Part shown: positions 27,026 through 36,402 of the stretch, in pieces
How positions within the stretch are numbered: the stretch's first letter is position 1
Layout of the letters: the number at the start of each line of letters is the position of its first letter
Source of the DNA: Alishewanella metallidurans
Lineage (GTDB): Bacteria; Pseudomonadota; Gammaproteobacteria; Enterobacterales; Alteromonadaceae
Reading direction: 5' to 3'
DNA length: 64,000 nt
Assembly: GCF_036983985.1 (NCBI RefSeq)
Contig: NZ_JALAHQ010000005.1
Coordinates: 62,001-126,000 of the forward strand
Translations under genes and position numbers: made by a program
Notes under the pieces: model-generated
Told to the model about the DNA's origin: nothing
Seen by the model: the letters and a program-made list of their open reading frames with translations, nothing else
The model's database searches: none

Positions 27026-28383
27026 TTTGCCTCCTGTAATGCAGGCACTTTGTGGCAAGCCTTGGTGTGAGCCGTATACGGCCAGATTTTTAGTGTAATA
27101 CGCGTTGTCCATTCATCTAGATAGCCGCCGGCATTAAGCCAGATAAAAACTTTATTTATCGATTTTCGATGGCTTTGATACCGTAACAACAGCGTTAGCA
27201 TAAACAAACCGACAAAAGCGACACTGCTCAGCATATCGGCTGCCAGCGTTACGCTATGGGGCGTTGGCATAACCGGTTGTAATAGCGTTTTCAAACTAAA
27301 GTATAAAATGAGTAAGCCAATAGCGTATACCAGCGCTAATAGTACACGCGCTGGGCGTCTGTTATCGGCAAGCTGCAGTGTCGGTACTAACAGCACCGTT
27401 ATGGCTAGTATCAATAATACTGCGCTGCTTAGGCTTGATAATGGCAACACTTGCTGTGTAAGGCTTACCAGTGCCACCGCCAGTAGCAGTGACACGAGCC
27501 AGTGCCGCGCACGAGGATGAGCTTGTTCGGCAAGTTGAGCAGCCAAATAGTGGTTCACGGCATTGCCACTGTGTAAAAAAGCATAGGCTTTGTAGCAGGA
27601 GTGCGCTAACAGGTGCAGCAGCGCCAGCGTATAAAGACCAAGGGCAATCTCTACCAGCATTAAGCCCATTTGTGCCACTGTAGACCAGGCTAGACGCACC
27701 TTTATACTGATACGTGTGCTTACCACCAGCGCCGCGACAATCGTGCTACCCAGCGCAGTAACCAGCAGTATAAAGCTGGCTATGGGACTGCAGCGCAGCA
27801 GGGGTAAAAACAGTAATAACAAAATGCCGCCCAGATTAATAATACCCGCATGCAATAGTGCCGATACGGGTGTAGGCGCTTCCACCACCTGTATTAACCA
27901 GCCATGCAGCGGTAATTGCGCGCATTTTAGCAGTGCTACTAGCACCATTAATATTGCAGCGCTGTGTAGTATTAAACTACTTGGCGCACTAGCTAGCATA
28001 GTGTTGATAGTCGAGATATTGGCAGTACCGAAATGTAAATAAAGTAGGGTAAACGCAATCGCTAGCAGCACTTCACTGAGCCGAGCGCTAAGTGCTTTTT
28101 TTTGGGCTGCTAACTGAGCCCGCGGCCGCTCTGGGTAGAATAATAACAGCTGATGCAGCGCCAGGCTGATGGCCAGCCAACCTAGCCAGAATAGCAACAA
28201 ATGATTGCTAATTAGGGTAAAAACGACTGCGCTTAGTGTAAACGCTAGCGAGCGCATAAACCTTGGCTTATCGGGCTCTCCCGTCAGTGCTACTGAGCTG
28301 TAACGCCAGATCACCAGCGCGAGTAACGCAATCAACGCCAGTAATACCAACTTAAAAGAGTTTACAGAAAACAATGTTTGCAT
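27022..28383 (-). CDS. dabB: DabB-type membrane subunit (NuoL/MrpA family)
   Basis: A 453-residue polytopic membrane protein of the proton-conducting membrane transporter family, with about 12 hydrophobic segments. The conserved LPLHGWLIQVVEAPTPVSALLHAG region (near residues 175-200), shared with NADH dehydrogenase subunit L, is present. It should form the ion-coupling channel of the DAB system. I chose the ATG at 28383, with an AGGGTG site; an earlier ATG would overlap the divergent regulator's upstream region. No other Nuo or Mrp gene is next to it, which excludes a complex I or Mrp antiporter operon. Confidence 0.88.
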   Translation of the reverse strand: MQTLFSVNSFKLVLLALIALLALVIWRYSSVALTGEPDKPRFMRSLAFTLSAVVFTLISNHLLLFWLGWLAISLALHQLLLFYPERPRAQLAAQKKALSARLSEVLLAIAFTLLYLHFGTANISTINTMLASAPSSLILHSAAILMVLVALLKCAQLPLHGWLIQVVEAPTPVSALLHAGIINLGGILLLLFLPLLRCSPIASFILLVTALGSTIVAALVVSTRISIKVRLAWSTVAQMGLMLVEIALGLYTLALLHLLAHSCYKAYAFLHSGNAVNHYLAAQLAEQAHPRARHWLVSLLLAVALVSLTQQVLPLSSLSSAVLLILAITVLLVPTLQLADNRRPARVLLALVYAIGLLILYFSLKTLLQPVMPTPHSVTLAADMLSSVAFVGLFMLTLLLRYQSHRKSINKVFIWLNAGGYLDEWTTRITLKIWPYTAHTKACHKVPALQEAK

Positions 28384-28482
28384 AGTGCACCCTGAGCTGG
28401 AATAAACTGGCTCTATTGTGTGCAGTGCACTATCATAAGTAAAATACATAATAAAAGACTAATCGTTCACATAAAGAGAACT

Positions 28483-29367
28483 ATGAGCCGACTAAACTAC
28501 CATCACCTGTATTATTTTTGGCAGGTTGCTAAAGGCGGTAACCTAACCGAAACCGCGCAGCGGCTGCATATTTCGCAGTCTGCTTTGTCGGCGCAAATTA
28601 AACAGTTAGAACAAAGCATGCGGGTACAGCTGTTCTTGCGACAGGGGCGTAAACTGGTGCTGACCGATAGCGGTTATCACACACTGAAATATGCAGAAGA
28701 TATTTTTAGTCGTGGCGCCGAGCTAGAACAGCTGCTGATAAACGGCGCGCAACCACAACATAGCCCAATCCGCATTGGTACCTTGGCAACGATGTCGCGT
28801 AATTTTATCGAAAGCTTTATCGCACCGCTATTGGCCACAGCAGACAGCCGCTTTAGTTTATTATCGATGAATCAAACTACGCTGCTTAATGCGCTGGCAC
28901 AGCATCAACTGGACTTAGCGCTCAGCAATGTTGCGGTACAAGCTAACGATAACCAACTGTGGCAATGTCGTTTGTTAGCGCGTCAGCCCGTCGCCGTAAT
29001 TGGCGCTCCTGGTAAAGCGCTTAGTGACAATCTGGCTAGCTATCGGCAACAGCGCTGGGTATTACCGCCGGTACAAAGCTCCATCCGCATGGCGTTTGAT
29101 GCCTTAGCTGCTCAGTATCAGTTGCAACCCGACGTTATAGCTGAAGCCGACGATATGGCAATGCTGCGCTTACTGGCCCGTGATAGCGGTGCCCTCACGG
29201 TTATTCCCGATGTTGTGGTAAAAGATGAGCTAAGCAGTGGCCGTTTGCACAAATACCTCACCTTACCTCAGGTATACGAGAATTTTTATATTATTACCAC
29301 GCAACGTGAATTAACCCATCCGCAACTGAACCGGCTATTACAAGCCTATACTGCGACCGCGTTATAA
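28483..29367 (+). CDS. LysR-family transcription regulator, divergent from dabBA
   Basis: A 294-residue LysR-type regulator. The winged helix-turn-helix at residues 1-60 contains LTETAQRLHISQSALSAQIK, and a periplasmic-binding-like effector domain follows. The YHHLYYFWQVAKGG beginning resembles NhaR-like members. I chose the ATG at 28483 because it gives the standard start for the family; the longer frame has 21 extra residues. It lies 99 bases from dabB on the opposite strand, the usual arrangement for a LysR regulator and its target, so it probably controls dabBA in response to carbon supply. Confidence 0.85.
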   Translation: MSRLNYHHLYYFWQVAKGGNLTETAQRLHISQSALSAQIKQLEQSMRVQLFLRQGRKLVLTDSGYHTLKYAEDIFSRGAELEQLLINGAQPQHSPIRIGTLATMSRNFIESFIAPLLATADSRFSLLSMNQTTLLNALAQHQLDLALSNVAVQANDNQLWQCRLLARQPVAVIGAPGKALSDNLASYRQQRWVLPPVQSSIRMAFDALAAQYQLQPDVIAEADDMAMLRLLARDSGALTVIPDVVVKDELSSGRLHKYLTLPQVYENFYIITTQRELTHPQLNRLLQAYTATAL

Positions 29368-29441
29368 CATGCCAAGCTGATTGACCGCGTTGTCTACGAT
29401 AAGTTAATGTGCAGGCTAATAATTGTTAAGGAGCAAATTAC

Positions 29442-29888
29442 GTGAATATTGCTACGCTGTGGATAGTTGCTGGCATAGTACTTATTTTGTCTGAATTATT
29501 GGCTACCAGTATAGTGGCGGTATTTTTTGGCATTGCCGCTATTATCGTTGGTTTGTTACTTAATTTTGGCCTGATAGAAAGCTTCAGCCTGCAGTTTTTA
29601 TTGTTTGGCATATTATCGCTACTGTTACTATTTAGCGCCCGAGGGCGGTTTAAGCGCTGGTTTGTCGGTTATACCGCAGATAGTGGTGAACACCCGTCAC
29701 GTTTAGCAAACGATATAGGTAGCCGTGTTACTGTGCATGCGGATTTCAGCCAAGGCGCGGGCCGAGTAGTACTAAATGGTGTGCAATGGGATGCACAATC
29801 AACTGATCTACTAAAGGCCGGTGATGTGGCCTGGGTAGTGGCTAATCAGGGCATTAAATTAGTGGTATCGGCCACTAAACCGGAATAA
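29442..29888 (+). CDS. NfeD-family membrane protein
   Basis: A 148-residue protein starting at GTG after AAGGAG. Two or three hydrophobic helices fill residues 5-70. A soluble C-terminal OB-fold-like domain (about 85-145) contains the GSRVTVHADFSQGAGRVVLNG pattern of NfeD proteins. It partners with the SPFH protein encoded 43 bases downstream, as YbbK/QmcA and YbbL-like pairs do in other proteobacteria. The pair is thought to act in membrane microdomain organisation and quality control. Confidence 0.85.
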   Translation: MNIATLWIVAGIVLILSELLATSIVAVFFGIAAIIVGLLLNFGLIESFSLQFLLFGILSLLLLFSARGRFKRWFVGYTADSGEHPSRLANDIGSRVTVHADFSQGAGRVVLNGVQWDAQSTDLLKAGDVAWVVANQGIKLVVSATKPE

Positions 29889-29931
29889 CCACAGTTATAA
29901 AACTAACCATCTATTTTAAGGAGTAAACTTG

Positions 29932-30870
29932 ATGGCTCAAATTGATATTAATACTATTTTAATGGCGGGTTTTGCCCTAGCCGTTATTATTATGATCGTA
30001 AAAACCGCGCGCGTAGTGCCGCAAAAAAGTAACTTTGTTATTGAACGTTTAGGTAAATATTCGCGCACGCTAGATTCAGGCTTTCATATTCTTATTCCAT
30101 TTATCGACAAAGTCGCCTACATACACAGCCTAAAAGAAGAAGTGATCGATGTGCAGCGCCAAACCTGTGTTACGCGCGACAATATTCAGGTAGGCATTGA
30201 CGGTATTTTATATTTACAGGTTATTGACCCACATAAAGCGAGTTACGGTATTAATAATTACCGTTATGCGTCGGCGCAACTTGCGCAAACCACCATGCGT
30301 TCTGTTATTGGCCAAACCGACCTAGATAAAACTTTCGAAGAACGGGCAAAAATTAACGAAGAAGTAGTTAAAGCATTAGATGAAGCTGCTGCGCCTTGGG
30401 GAGTAAAAGTACTACGTTATGAAATTGCCGATATTGAACTGCCACTGAGCATTAAAGATGCGCTTGAGCAGCAAATGCGTGCTGAGCGAGAACGCCGTGC
30501 CGCTATTGCTAGATCAGAAGGTGAGCGACAAGCGATGATTAACGTATCTGAAGGCCAGAAGCAAGAAGTCATCAATTTGTCTGAAGGTGACAAAATGCGG
30601 CAAATTAACGAAGCGGAAGGCCGAGCCCGTGAAATTGAGTTAATTGCTATAGCTACCGCTGAGGGCCTGCGCAAAATTGCTGAGGCTATTAATCAGCCAG
30701 GCGGTTCGGAAGCCGTTAGCTTGCGCGTTGCCGAGCAATATGTAAAAGAGTTTGGTAACTTGGCCAAAACTAACAACACCATGATAGTGCCAGCAGAATT
30801 AGCTAATATCGGCGGTGCGGTGGCGGGCTTAACCGAAATATTAAGAGTGGCGCAGCCACGAACAAAATAA
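29932..30870 (+). CDS. qmcA: SPFH/stomatin-family protein QmcA
   Basis: A 312-residue stomatin-like protein. One N-terminal transmembrane segment (about 8-25) is followed by the SPFH domain with VIERLGKYSRTLDSGFH. A long charged coiled-coil region follows (AERERRAAIARSEGERQAMINVSEG and further EG repeats). I chose the ATG at 29932, eight bases after AAGGAG; the codon before it is a TTG. It probably oligomerises in the inner membrane with the NfeD-like partner. Confidence 0.88.
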   Translation: MAQIDINTILMAGFALAVIIMIVKTARVVPQKSNFVIERLGKYSRTLDSGFHILIPFIDKVAYIHSLKEEVIDVQRQTCVTRDNIQVGIDGILYLQVIDPHKASYGINNYRYASAQLAQTTMRSVIGQTDLDKTFEERAKINEEVVKALDEAAAPWGVKVLRYEIADIELPLSIKDALEQQMRAERERRAAIARSEGERQAMINVSEGQKQEVINLSEGDKMRQINEAEGRAREIELIAIATAEGLRKIAEAINQPGGSEAVSLRVAEQYVKEFGNLAKTNNTMIVPAELANIGGAVAGLTEILRVAQPRTK

Positions 30871-30903
30871 GCCAGCATTAACACGTACTTGGCTTATTAA
30901 AAA

Positions 30904-30938
30904 ATTACGGCGTAGTTTTTCAGTGCGCCGTAATGCCT
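30904..30938. terminator. terminator between qmcA and ubiK
   Basis: The stem ATTACGGCG/CGCCGTAAT (30904-30912 and 30926-30934) is followed by GCCTTTTATT on the plus strand and by a short T run on the minus strand, so it may serve both convergent genes. Confidence 0.7.
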
Positions 30939-30965
30939 TTTATTCAGTGCTTGATTATTAAAAGC

Positions 30966-31253
30966 TTATAGCTGATCTGACGTGGGTAAATCTTTAGCAT
31001 CAAATTTTTGCGTTTTTTCCGCCAGTAATGCAGTTAGCTGCTGTTCTAGGTTTTCTACCTTTTCGCGGGTGCGTAGTAACACTTGGCGCTGCACGTCAAA
31101 CTCTTCACGGCTAACAAAATCCATATCGGCAAGCTTATTTTGCAGCACCTGTTTTACCTTAGCTTCAACATCATCAGCAAACTGACGTACTTGTGGTGGA
31201 ATAGCATTACCAATTTGTTTGGCGATATCTTCAATTTTTTTCGGGTCGATCAT
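30966..31253 (-). CDS. ubiK: ubiquinone biosynthesis accessory factor UbiK
   Basis: A 95-residue BMFP-domain protein. MIDPKKIEDIAKQIGNAIPP opens it, followed by a coiled-coil segment FDVQRQVLLRTREKVENLEQQL. UbiK binds UbiJ and supports the Ubi metabolon in aerobic ubiquinone synthesis. I chose the ATG at 31253 because AGGAG precedes it; a longer frame would add 15 unconserved residues. It is oriented away from rep. Confidence 0.88.
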   Translation of the reverse strand: MIDPKKIEDIAKQIGNAIPPQVRQFADDVEAKVKQVLQNKLADMDFVSREEFDVQRQVLLRTREKVENLEQQLTALLAEKTQKFDAKDLPTSDQL

Positions 31254-31393
31254 GTCACTCTCCTGTGTCGCATCAGTTACTTGCGATGTTTTCTGCAACT
31301 ATTAGCCTTATTCTACAGGCCAGAACTATAATCGCGAATGATATTTAGCGGCAATTTTCGTTACAATGCCTACCTTGAGTTAAGGGTGAGTCA

Positions 31394-33412
31394 ATGAAGT
31401 TAAATCCGCAACAAAATGCTGCTGTTAAATTTATCTCTGGGCCATGCCTAGTGCTAGCTGGTGCTGGCAGTGGTAAAACACGGGTTATTATTAATAAAAT
31501 TGCCTATTTAATTCAAGAGTGCGAGCTGCCCGCTAAATATATAGCCGCAGTTACCTTTACTAATAAAGCGGCGCGTGAAATGCGGTCACGTATCAACCAA
31601 CAGCTACCGAAATCAGCTACGCGCGGCCTAACTATTTCTACTTTTCACACGTTAGGTTTAGAGATTTTAAAAAAGGAATATCGGCATATTGGCTATAAAG
31701 CCAATTTTACGCTGTTTGACGACCAAGACAGTATGGCACTGTTAAAAGAGCTAAGCGAAAAGGATATTCAAGGCGACAAAGATTTACTGCGCGCACTGCA
31801 AAGTAAAATAAGTAATTGGAAAAATGAATTAACCCTGCCGGCCAAGGCGCTGGCCGAAGCAACCGATGCACAAAGCATCAGCTTTGCTAATTATTATCAG
31901 CAATATACCCAGCAACTTAGTGCTTATAGCGCACTTGATTTTGATGATCTTATTTTAATGCCAACCTTATTGTTTCAGCATAATGAAGAGGTGCGCACTA
32001 AATGGCAGAAAAAAATTCAGTATCTATTGGTCGATGAATACCAGGATACCAACACTAGCCAGTATCAATTAGTGAAATGGTTGGTGGGTGAGCGCCAGCG
32101 CTTTACGGTGGTAGGTGATGATGACCAGTCTATTTACTCTTGGCGCGGTGCGCGACCACAAAACTTAGCACTGTTAAAAACAGACTTTCCAAACTTGAAT
32201 GTAATTAAACTAGAGCAAAACTACCGCTCGGCAGAACGCATTCTAAAGGCGGCGAATATTTTAATAGCCAATAACCCGCACGAATTTGAAAAGCAGTTAT
32301 TTAGTGAAAACGGCTATGGTGTGCCGTTAAAAGTGTTGCCGTGCAAGCACGAAGAAGATGAGGCCGAAAAAGTAGTCGCCGAAATTATTTCGCATCGTTT
32401 TATTAATCGCAGCCAATACCGTGATTACGCCTTGTTATATCGTGGCAACCATCAGTCGCGGCTATTTGAAAAAGCCTTAATGACCAACCGGATACCTTAT
32501 AAAATTTCAGGTGGCACTTCGTTTTTCTCTCGCAGTGAAATTAAAGATGTGATGGCTTATTTGCGCTTGGTGGTTAACCAAGATGACGACAATGCACTGC
32601 TGCGCATTATTAACGTGCCTCGGCGTGAAATTGGCGCAGCAACATTGCAGCATATTGGTAATTTAGCCAATGAAAAACAAATAAGTTTGTTTGCCGCGTG
32701 TTGCGACAGTGAATTGTCGATGCATCTTTCAGCGCGTTCGCATAACGCGGTAACTCAGTTTGCTAAGTGGATAGCCAATATTGCTGATAACGTGCAGCGC
32801 GCTGAACCAGCAGAAGCGGTGCGTGACCTTATTCGGCAAAGCCATTACGAAGCCTGGTTGTTTGAAACTAGCACTAGCCCTAAGGCTGCAGAAATGGCGT
32901 TGAAAAACGTTAATGAGCTGTATCGCTGGATTAGTGAAATGCTGCAAGGCAAAGACGATGAAGAACCCATGACCTTACCCGAGGTCGTTACCCGTTTAAC
33001 ACTGCGCGATATGATGGAGCGGCAAGAGCAAGAAGATAACGCCGACCAAGTGCAGCTGCTAACACTTCATGCGTCTAAAGGTTTAGAGTTTCCTTATGTA
33101 TTTATGGTGGGTATGGAAGAGGGCATTTTGCCGCACCAAACCAGCATAGATGAAGATAATGTTGAAGAAGAGCGGCGTTTAGCCTACGTGGGCATAACTC
33201 GAGCGCAGCGCGAGCTTATTTTTACCTACGCCAAAGAGCGTCGTCAATTTGGTGAAACCATACGCCCAGAGCCAAGTCGGTTTTTATATGAGCTCCCACA
33301 AGATGATTTAGAGTGGCAAAAAGCTGCGCCGGTAAAAACCGCGGAGCAACAGCAACAATCGGGTTTAGCGCATATTGAACGCTTACGGCAGATGCTGAAA
33401 AACCATAGTTAA
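31394..33412 (+). CDS. rep: ATP-dependent DNA helicase Rep
   Basis: A 672-residue superfamily 1 helicase, the usual Rep length. Walker A LAGAGSGKTRVI starts near residue 21. DEYQDTN, GDDDQSIYSWRGA and a QNYRS motif follow, and LLTLHASKGLEFPYVFMVG and YVGITRAQ are near the C-terminal third. Rep is a 3'-to-5' helicase that clears proteins from replication forks. The MKLNPQQNAAVK start is that of Rep rather than UvrD. Confidence 0.95.
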   Translation: MKLNPQQNAAVKFISGPCLVLAGAGSGKTRVIINKIAYLIQECELPAKYIAAVTFTNKAAREMRSRINQQLPKSATRGLTISTFHTLGLEILKKEYRHIGYKANFTLFDDQDSMALLKELSEKDIQGDKDLLRALQSKISNWKNELTLPAKALAEATDAQSISFANYYQQYTQQLSAYSALDFDDLILMPTLLFQHNEEVRTKWQKKIQYLLVDEYQDTNTSQYQLVKWLVGERQRFTVVGDDDQSIYSWRGARPQNLALLKTDFPNLNVIKLEQNYRSAERILKAANILIANNPHEFEKQLFSENGYGVPLKVLPCKHEEDEAEKVVAEIISHRFINRSQYRDYALLYRGNHQSRLFEKALMTNRIPYKISGGTSFFSRSEIKDVMAYLRLVVNQDDDNALLRIINVPRREIGAATLQHIGNLANEKQISLFAACCDSELSMHLSARSHNAVTQFAKWIANIADNVQRAEPAEAVRDLIRQSHYEAWLFETSTSPKAAEMALKNVNELYRWISEMLQGKDDEEPMTLPEVVTRLTLRDMMERQEQEDNADQVQLLTLHASKGLEFPYVFMVGMEEGILPHQTSIDEDNVEEERRLAYVGITRAQRELIFTYAKERRQFGETIRPEPSRFLYELPQDDLEWQKAAPVKTAEQQQQSGLAHIERLRQMLKNHS

Positions 33413-33429
33413 TGTAGCGGCTAATTGGT

Positions 33430-35292
33430 TTAAATGGTTTTTAACGCCTGCAGCATTTGTTCGCGCATACTTTCGGTAAAAATAACGAAACGGTTACGGC
33501 CTAACGATTTCGCCTGATACATGGCGGCATCGGCATCGCGCAGCAGCGCTTCAGCCTTGGTGTGGTCATTCTGAAAGTAGGCTATACCGATGCTTGCACC
33601 AGAAAGCACTTCTTGGCCGTGCAGCAAGAAGGGTTCGCGTACTTTTTCGATAATACGCTCTGCAACATCTTCGGCATCGGCATCTACCAGTAAACTGGTT
33701 AACAGCACCACAAACTCATCACCGCCTAAACGTGCTACTAGGTCGTGTTCGCGCACGGCGCTAAGTAGGCGTTTGCTAACTTCGGCTAAAAAAGCATCGC
33801 CAACATGATGGCCAAGTGTGTCATTAATTAATTTGAAACGGTCTAAATCGATAAATAGTAACGCAGCATGCAGGTTGGGTTGGCGTTTACCCAGTGCAAA
33901 TTGCTGCTTTAGCTGCTGTAAGAACATTTGTCGGTTAGCAAGGCCAGTGAGCGCATCGTGATTAGCTTCGTAAAATAGTTTTTGTTCAGCTTTTTTACGC
34001 TCTTCTACCTGCAGTCGCAGAAATAAATTGGTTTGTCTTAACTCTCTAGTGCTTTCGAACACCTTGCGTTCAAGCTCTTCTTGCTGGTGTTTTTGTTGCT
34101 CAGCGGCTAGCTTACGTTGAATGGCAACGGCAATGTTTTGCGACACAAACTTAAGAATATTTAGCTCGTTTTCGGTATAGCTATAACTTGTATCATACGA
34201 CTGCAGTGCAATAACACCGATAACTTTTTGTTCAATAATCAAGGGTGCGCCGAGCCAACTACTTGAGTTATAACCGGATTGGTTTGCCGGGCTGGAATCG
34301 CGATGAATTTCACCACTCTCTATTAGTTTATTAGCGGTGGAGCTGTCTATTAACTTTGCGTCGGCGCAGCGTATAACATATTCAGTAAAGCCGCGGCTAA
34401 GTGCGCGCTCTCGTGCTGATACGGAATACTGATCTAAATAAAACGGAAAGGTTAGTTTACTATTGTCGGCGCTGAGTAGCGCAATATAGCAGTTTTCAGC
34501 AGGCATTAAACCCGATAATACCTTGTGCATAGCCTGATAAAAACTACTCATATCACGGCTGCTCGCCGTTAATTCAGATATACGATATAGCGCAGCTTGC
34601 AGCTGTTCTGCGTTGGTGCGTTCTTTAATCTCTTTTTGTAACGATGTGTTGATATTCTGCAGTTGCTTAGTGCGCTGGCGCACCGTGTCTTCCAATAGTT
34701 CGCGGCTTTTTACGCGGTCTAGCGCCGTAACGGTGTGTAGGCCAATGCTAAAGAATAAATCGATATCAGAGTCGGTATACAGTTGCTCTGCGTTATAAGA
34801 CTGTATTGCCATAACTCCGATAACCTGATTGCCGCGACATAGTGGGATACCCAGCCAGTGCGCACATGGCGAACCAAGTGCTTGAATATGTCCTTGGGCA
34901 ATAAGCTGGTTAAACTCGGTGGTACCACACAGTAAAGGTTTACCCGTGCGGGCGACGTAACCGGTTAAGCCGCTAGCAAATGAGCTGGATGGCAACTGAG
35001 AGATGGTTAGCTGATCTTTTTCATCAGAAAAATACTGTGGCGAAAATTGCTGACTTTCTTGATCGTAAAATACAACATAGAAGTTTTCAGCGAGTAATAG
35101 CTCAGACACCATTTTATGAATAGCAGGATAAAACTCCCGCATATCGCTAATAGTGCTAGCTAGTTCAGACAAACGTAACAGCGCACCCTGGGTAATGTAC
35201 GCTTGCTTATAGCGCTGCGCTAATAGCGTTAGGCGGCGCAGCTTGTTTTGTGCTTGTCTGAGAATTTTGTTCAGCTTTGTTGATTCGTTCAA
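33430..35292 (-). CDS. diguanylate cyclase with two GAF domains
   Basis: A 620-residue soluble protein without a signal peptide or transmembrane helix. A short N-terminal coiled coil is followed by two GAF domains (roughly residues 40-195 and 235-395). The similar signatures ENFYVVFYD and ENCYIALLS suggest that one arose by duplication. A coiled coil then leads to a GGDEF domain (about 455-615). The loop RLGGDEF is intact and an REHD I-site lies five residues before it, so active c-di-GMP synthesis with feedback inhibition is expected. The GAF ligands are unknown. It is convergent with rep. Confidence 0.9.
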   Translation of the reverse strand: MNESTKLNKILRQAQNKLRRLTLLAQRYKQAYITQGALLRLSELASTISDMREFYPAIHKMVSELLLAENFYVVFYDQESQQFSPQYFSDEKDQLTISQLPSSSFASGLTGYVARTGKPLLCGTTEFNQLIAQGHIQALGSPCAHWLGIPLCRGNQVIGVMAIQSYNAEQLYTDSDIDLFFSIGLHTVTALDRVKSRELLEDTVRQRTKQLQNINTSLQKEIKERTNAEQLQAALYRISELTASSRDMSSFYQAMHKVLSGLMPAENCYIALLSADNSKLTFPFYLDQYSVSARERALSRGFTEYVIRCADAKLIDSSTANKLIESGEIHRDSSPANQSGYNSSSWLGAPLIIEQKVIGVIALQSYDTSYSYTENELNILKFVSQNIAVAIQRKLAAEQQKHQQEELERKVFESTRELRQTNLFLRLQVEERKKAEQKLFYEANHDALTGLANRQMFLQQLKQQFALGKRQPNLHAALLFIDLDRFKLINDTLGHHVGDAFLAEVSKRLLSAVREHDLVARLGGDEFVVLLTSLLVDADAEDVAERIIEKVREPFLLHGQEVLSGASIGIAYFQNDHTKAEALLRDADAAMYQAKSLGRNRFVIFTESMREQMLQALKTI

Positions 35293-35435
35293 CCCTGACT
35301 CTTGTTATTATTAATTGTCTAAATGACTTTTTTAGTTATGCACATTATGCACAATGTTTGACCACATGGAAGAGAAATTCACCAGCCTATTGTTTTTTGC
35401 ATACGCTCGTTTAGGGCTAGTTGCCGGCAAAACAA

Positions 35436-35462
35436 AAAAGGCCACATTTCTGCAGCCTTTGT
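35436..35462 (-). terminator. probable terminator of the cytochrome c5 gene
   Basis: The arms AAAGGC and GCCTTT flank a 12-base loop; read on the minus strand a T-rich run follows. It lies just beyond the cytochrome stop. Confidence 0.5.
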
Positions 35463-35485
35463 TATTTCTAATGGTAACGTCGTTG

Positions 35486-35881
35486 TTACACGCCTTCGGT
35501 CATAAACTTAATGGCCGCAGCAATTTCGTCATCGCTACAATCAGCACAGGCACCACGTGCAGGCATATTACGAATGCCTTCTATCGCGTGCTTTAGCAAG
35601 GTATCAAAACCTTGCTCTAACCGAGGTTTCCAAGCAGCATCACCTTTTTTCGGTGCATCTAAAGCGCCCGTACCATGACAAGCAAAACATGCGTTTTGAT
35701 ACACTTTTTCACCACTGCGTGGGCCTGATGCACCCTCAGCTGCAGCTACTGCTGCGCCAGCTACATATACTTGACCGACAGGAGCCAGACGTTTGGCTAA
35801 TGCTTTGTTGTCATTATCTGTACTGGCATTAATGCCGAAGGTGGTTAACAGCAAGGCAAGCACAAGGGTAATTTTGTTCAT
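35486..35881 (-). CDS. cytochrome c5 family protein
   Basis: A 131-residue monohaem cytochrome with a signal peptide (to about residue 19, INAS). The haem site is CFACH near residue 67. The C-terminal GACADCSDDEI is the second cysteine pair that distinguishes cytochrome c5. It is a periplasmic or membrane-associated electron carrier. It stands alone upstream of, and divergent from, polA. Confidence 0.88.
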   Translation of the reverse strand: MNKITLVLALLLTTFGINASTDNDNKALAKRLAPVGQVYVAGAAVAAAEGASGPRSGEKVYQNACFACHGTGALDAPKKGDAAWKPRLEQGFDTLLKHAIEGIRNMPARGACADCSDDEIAAAIKFMTEGV

Positions 35882-36402
35882 GTTATAAGTTCCTGTGGTA
35901 AAATCCGCACAAAGTTCGCAGCATTATAGCCTCCAAGCGGTGGCAAGGGAAAGTGCTAAAATAGTACAAATTAAGCTGCATAAGCGGTTAAGGCTGCGCC
36001 AATACTGCTATATGCTTTTATGGTTAGTTATATGCATTTTTTAAAGCTAAATTATTTAAAGGTTTTGCTTTGCATCGCTGCCCGTTATGATAGTCTACGT
36101 GCTCGCTTAGTTATCGCGCTGATAAATTATCACTGGCGTAGGTAGGCAGCTAAAAGCGTTTTCCACAAAACAAAAATATAATAATAATAAGATGGGCTTT
36201 GCGGTACACCCCCTCTTTTTTCATGCAAAACAAAGACTTAAAAAATCATTAACTGTCACTTTATTTGAAGTAGCAGATCATTTCTATTTGTTTTTCACAA
36301 AGTTATCCACAGCTTGTGAACCGATAATTGTATCTGTGTCTATGGCCGTGGGCAGGGTGCTGTGGCATGCTATAGCTTTATTTAAGCAGGACATTATTAC
36401 TC
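35882..36402 (+). other. 521-base gap upstream of polA with DnaA-box-like sites
   Basis: I see no supported gene here; a 75-codon plus-strand frame at 36192-36419 overlaps the polA start and looks spurious. An AT-rich stretch at about 36168-36192 lies between TTTTCCACA (36155-36170 region) and a consensus TTATCCACA (36303-36311). The remaining sequence carries the promoters of cytochrome c5 and polA. Confidence 0.5.
36303..36311 (+). promoter_or_regulatory. consensus DnaA box upstream of polA
   Basis: TTATCCACA is a perfect match to the high-affinity DnaA box and lies about 90 bases before the polA ATG. A single 9-mer can occur by chance, so DnaA control of polA is only a possibility. Confidence 0.4.

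Noticed and set aside
30417..30674. Minus-strand frame inside qmcA
   Set aside because: It is antisense to the coiled-coil part of qmcA, with no ribosome site and no domain.
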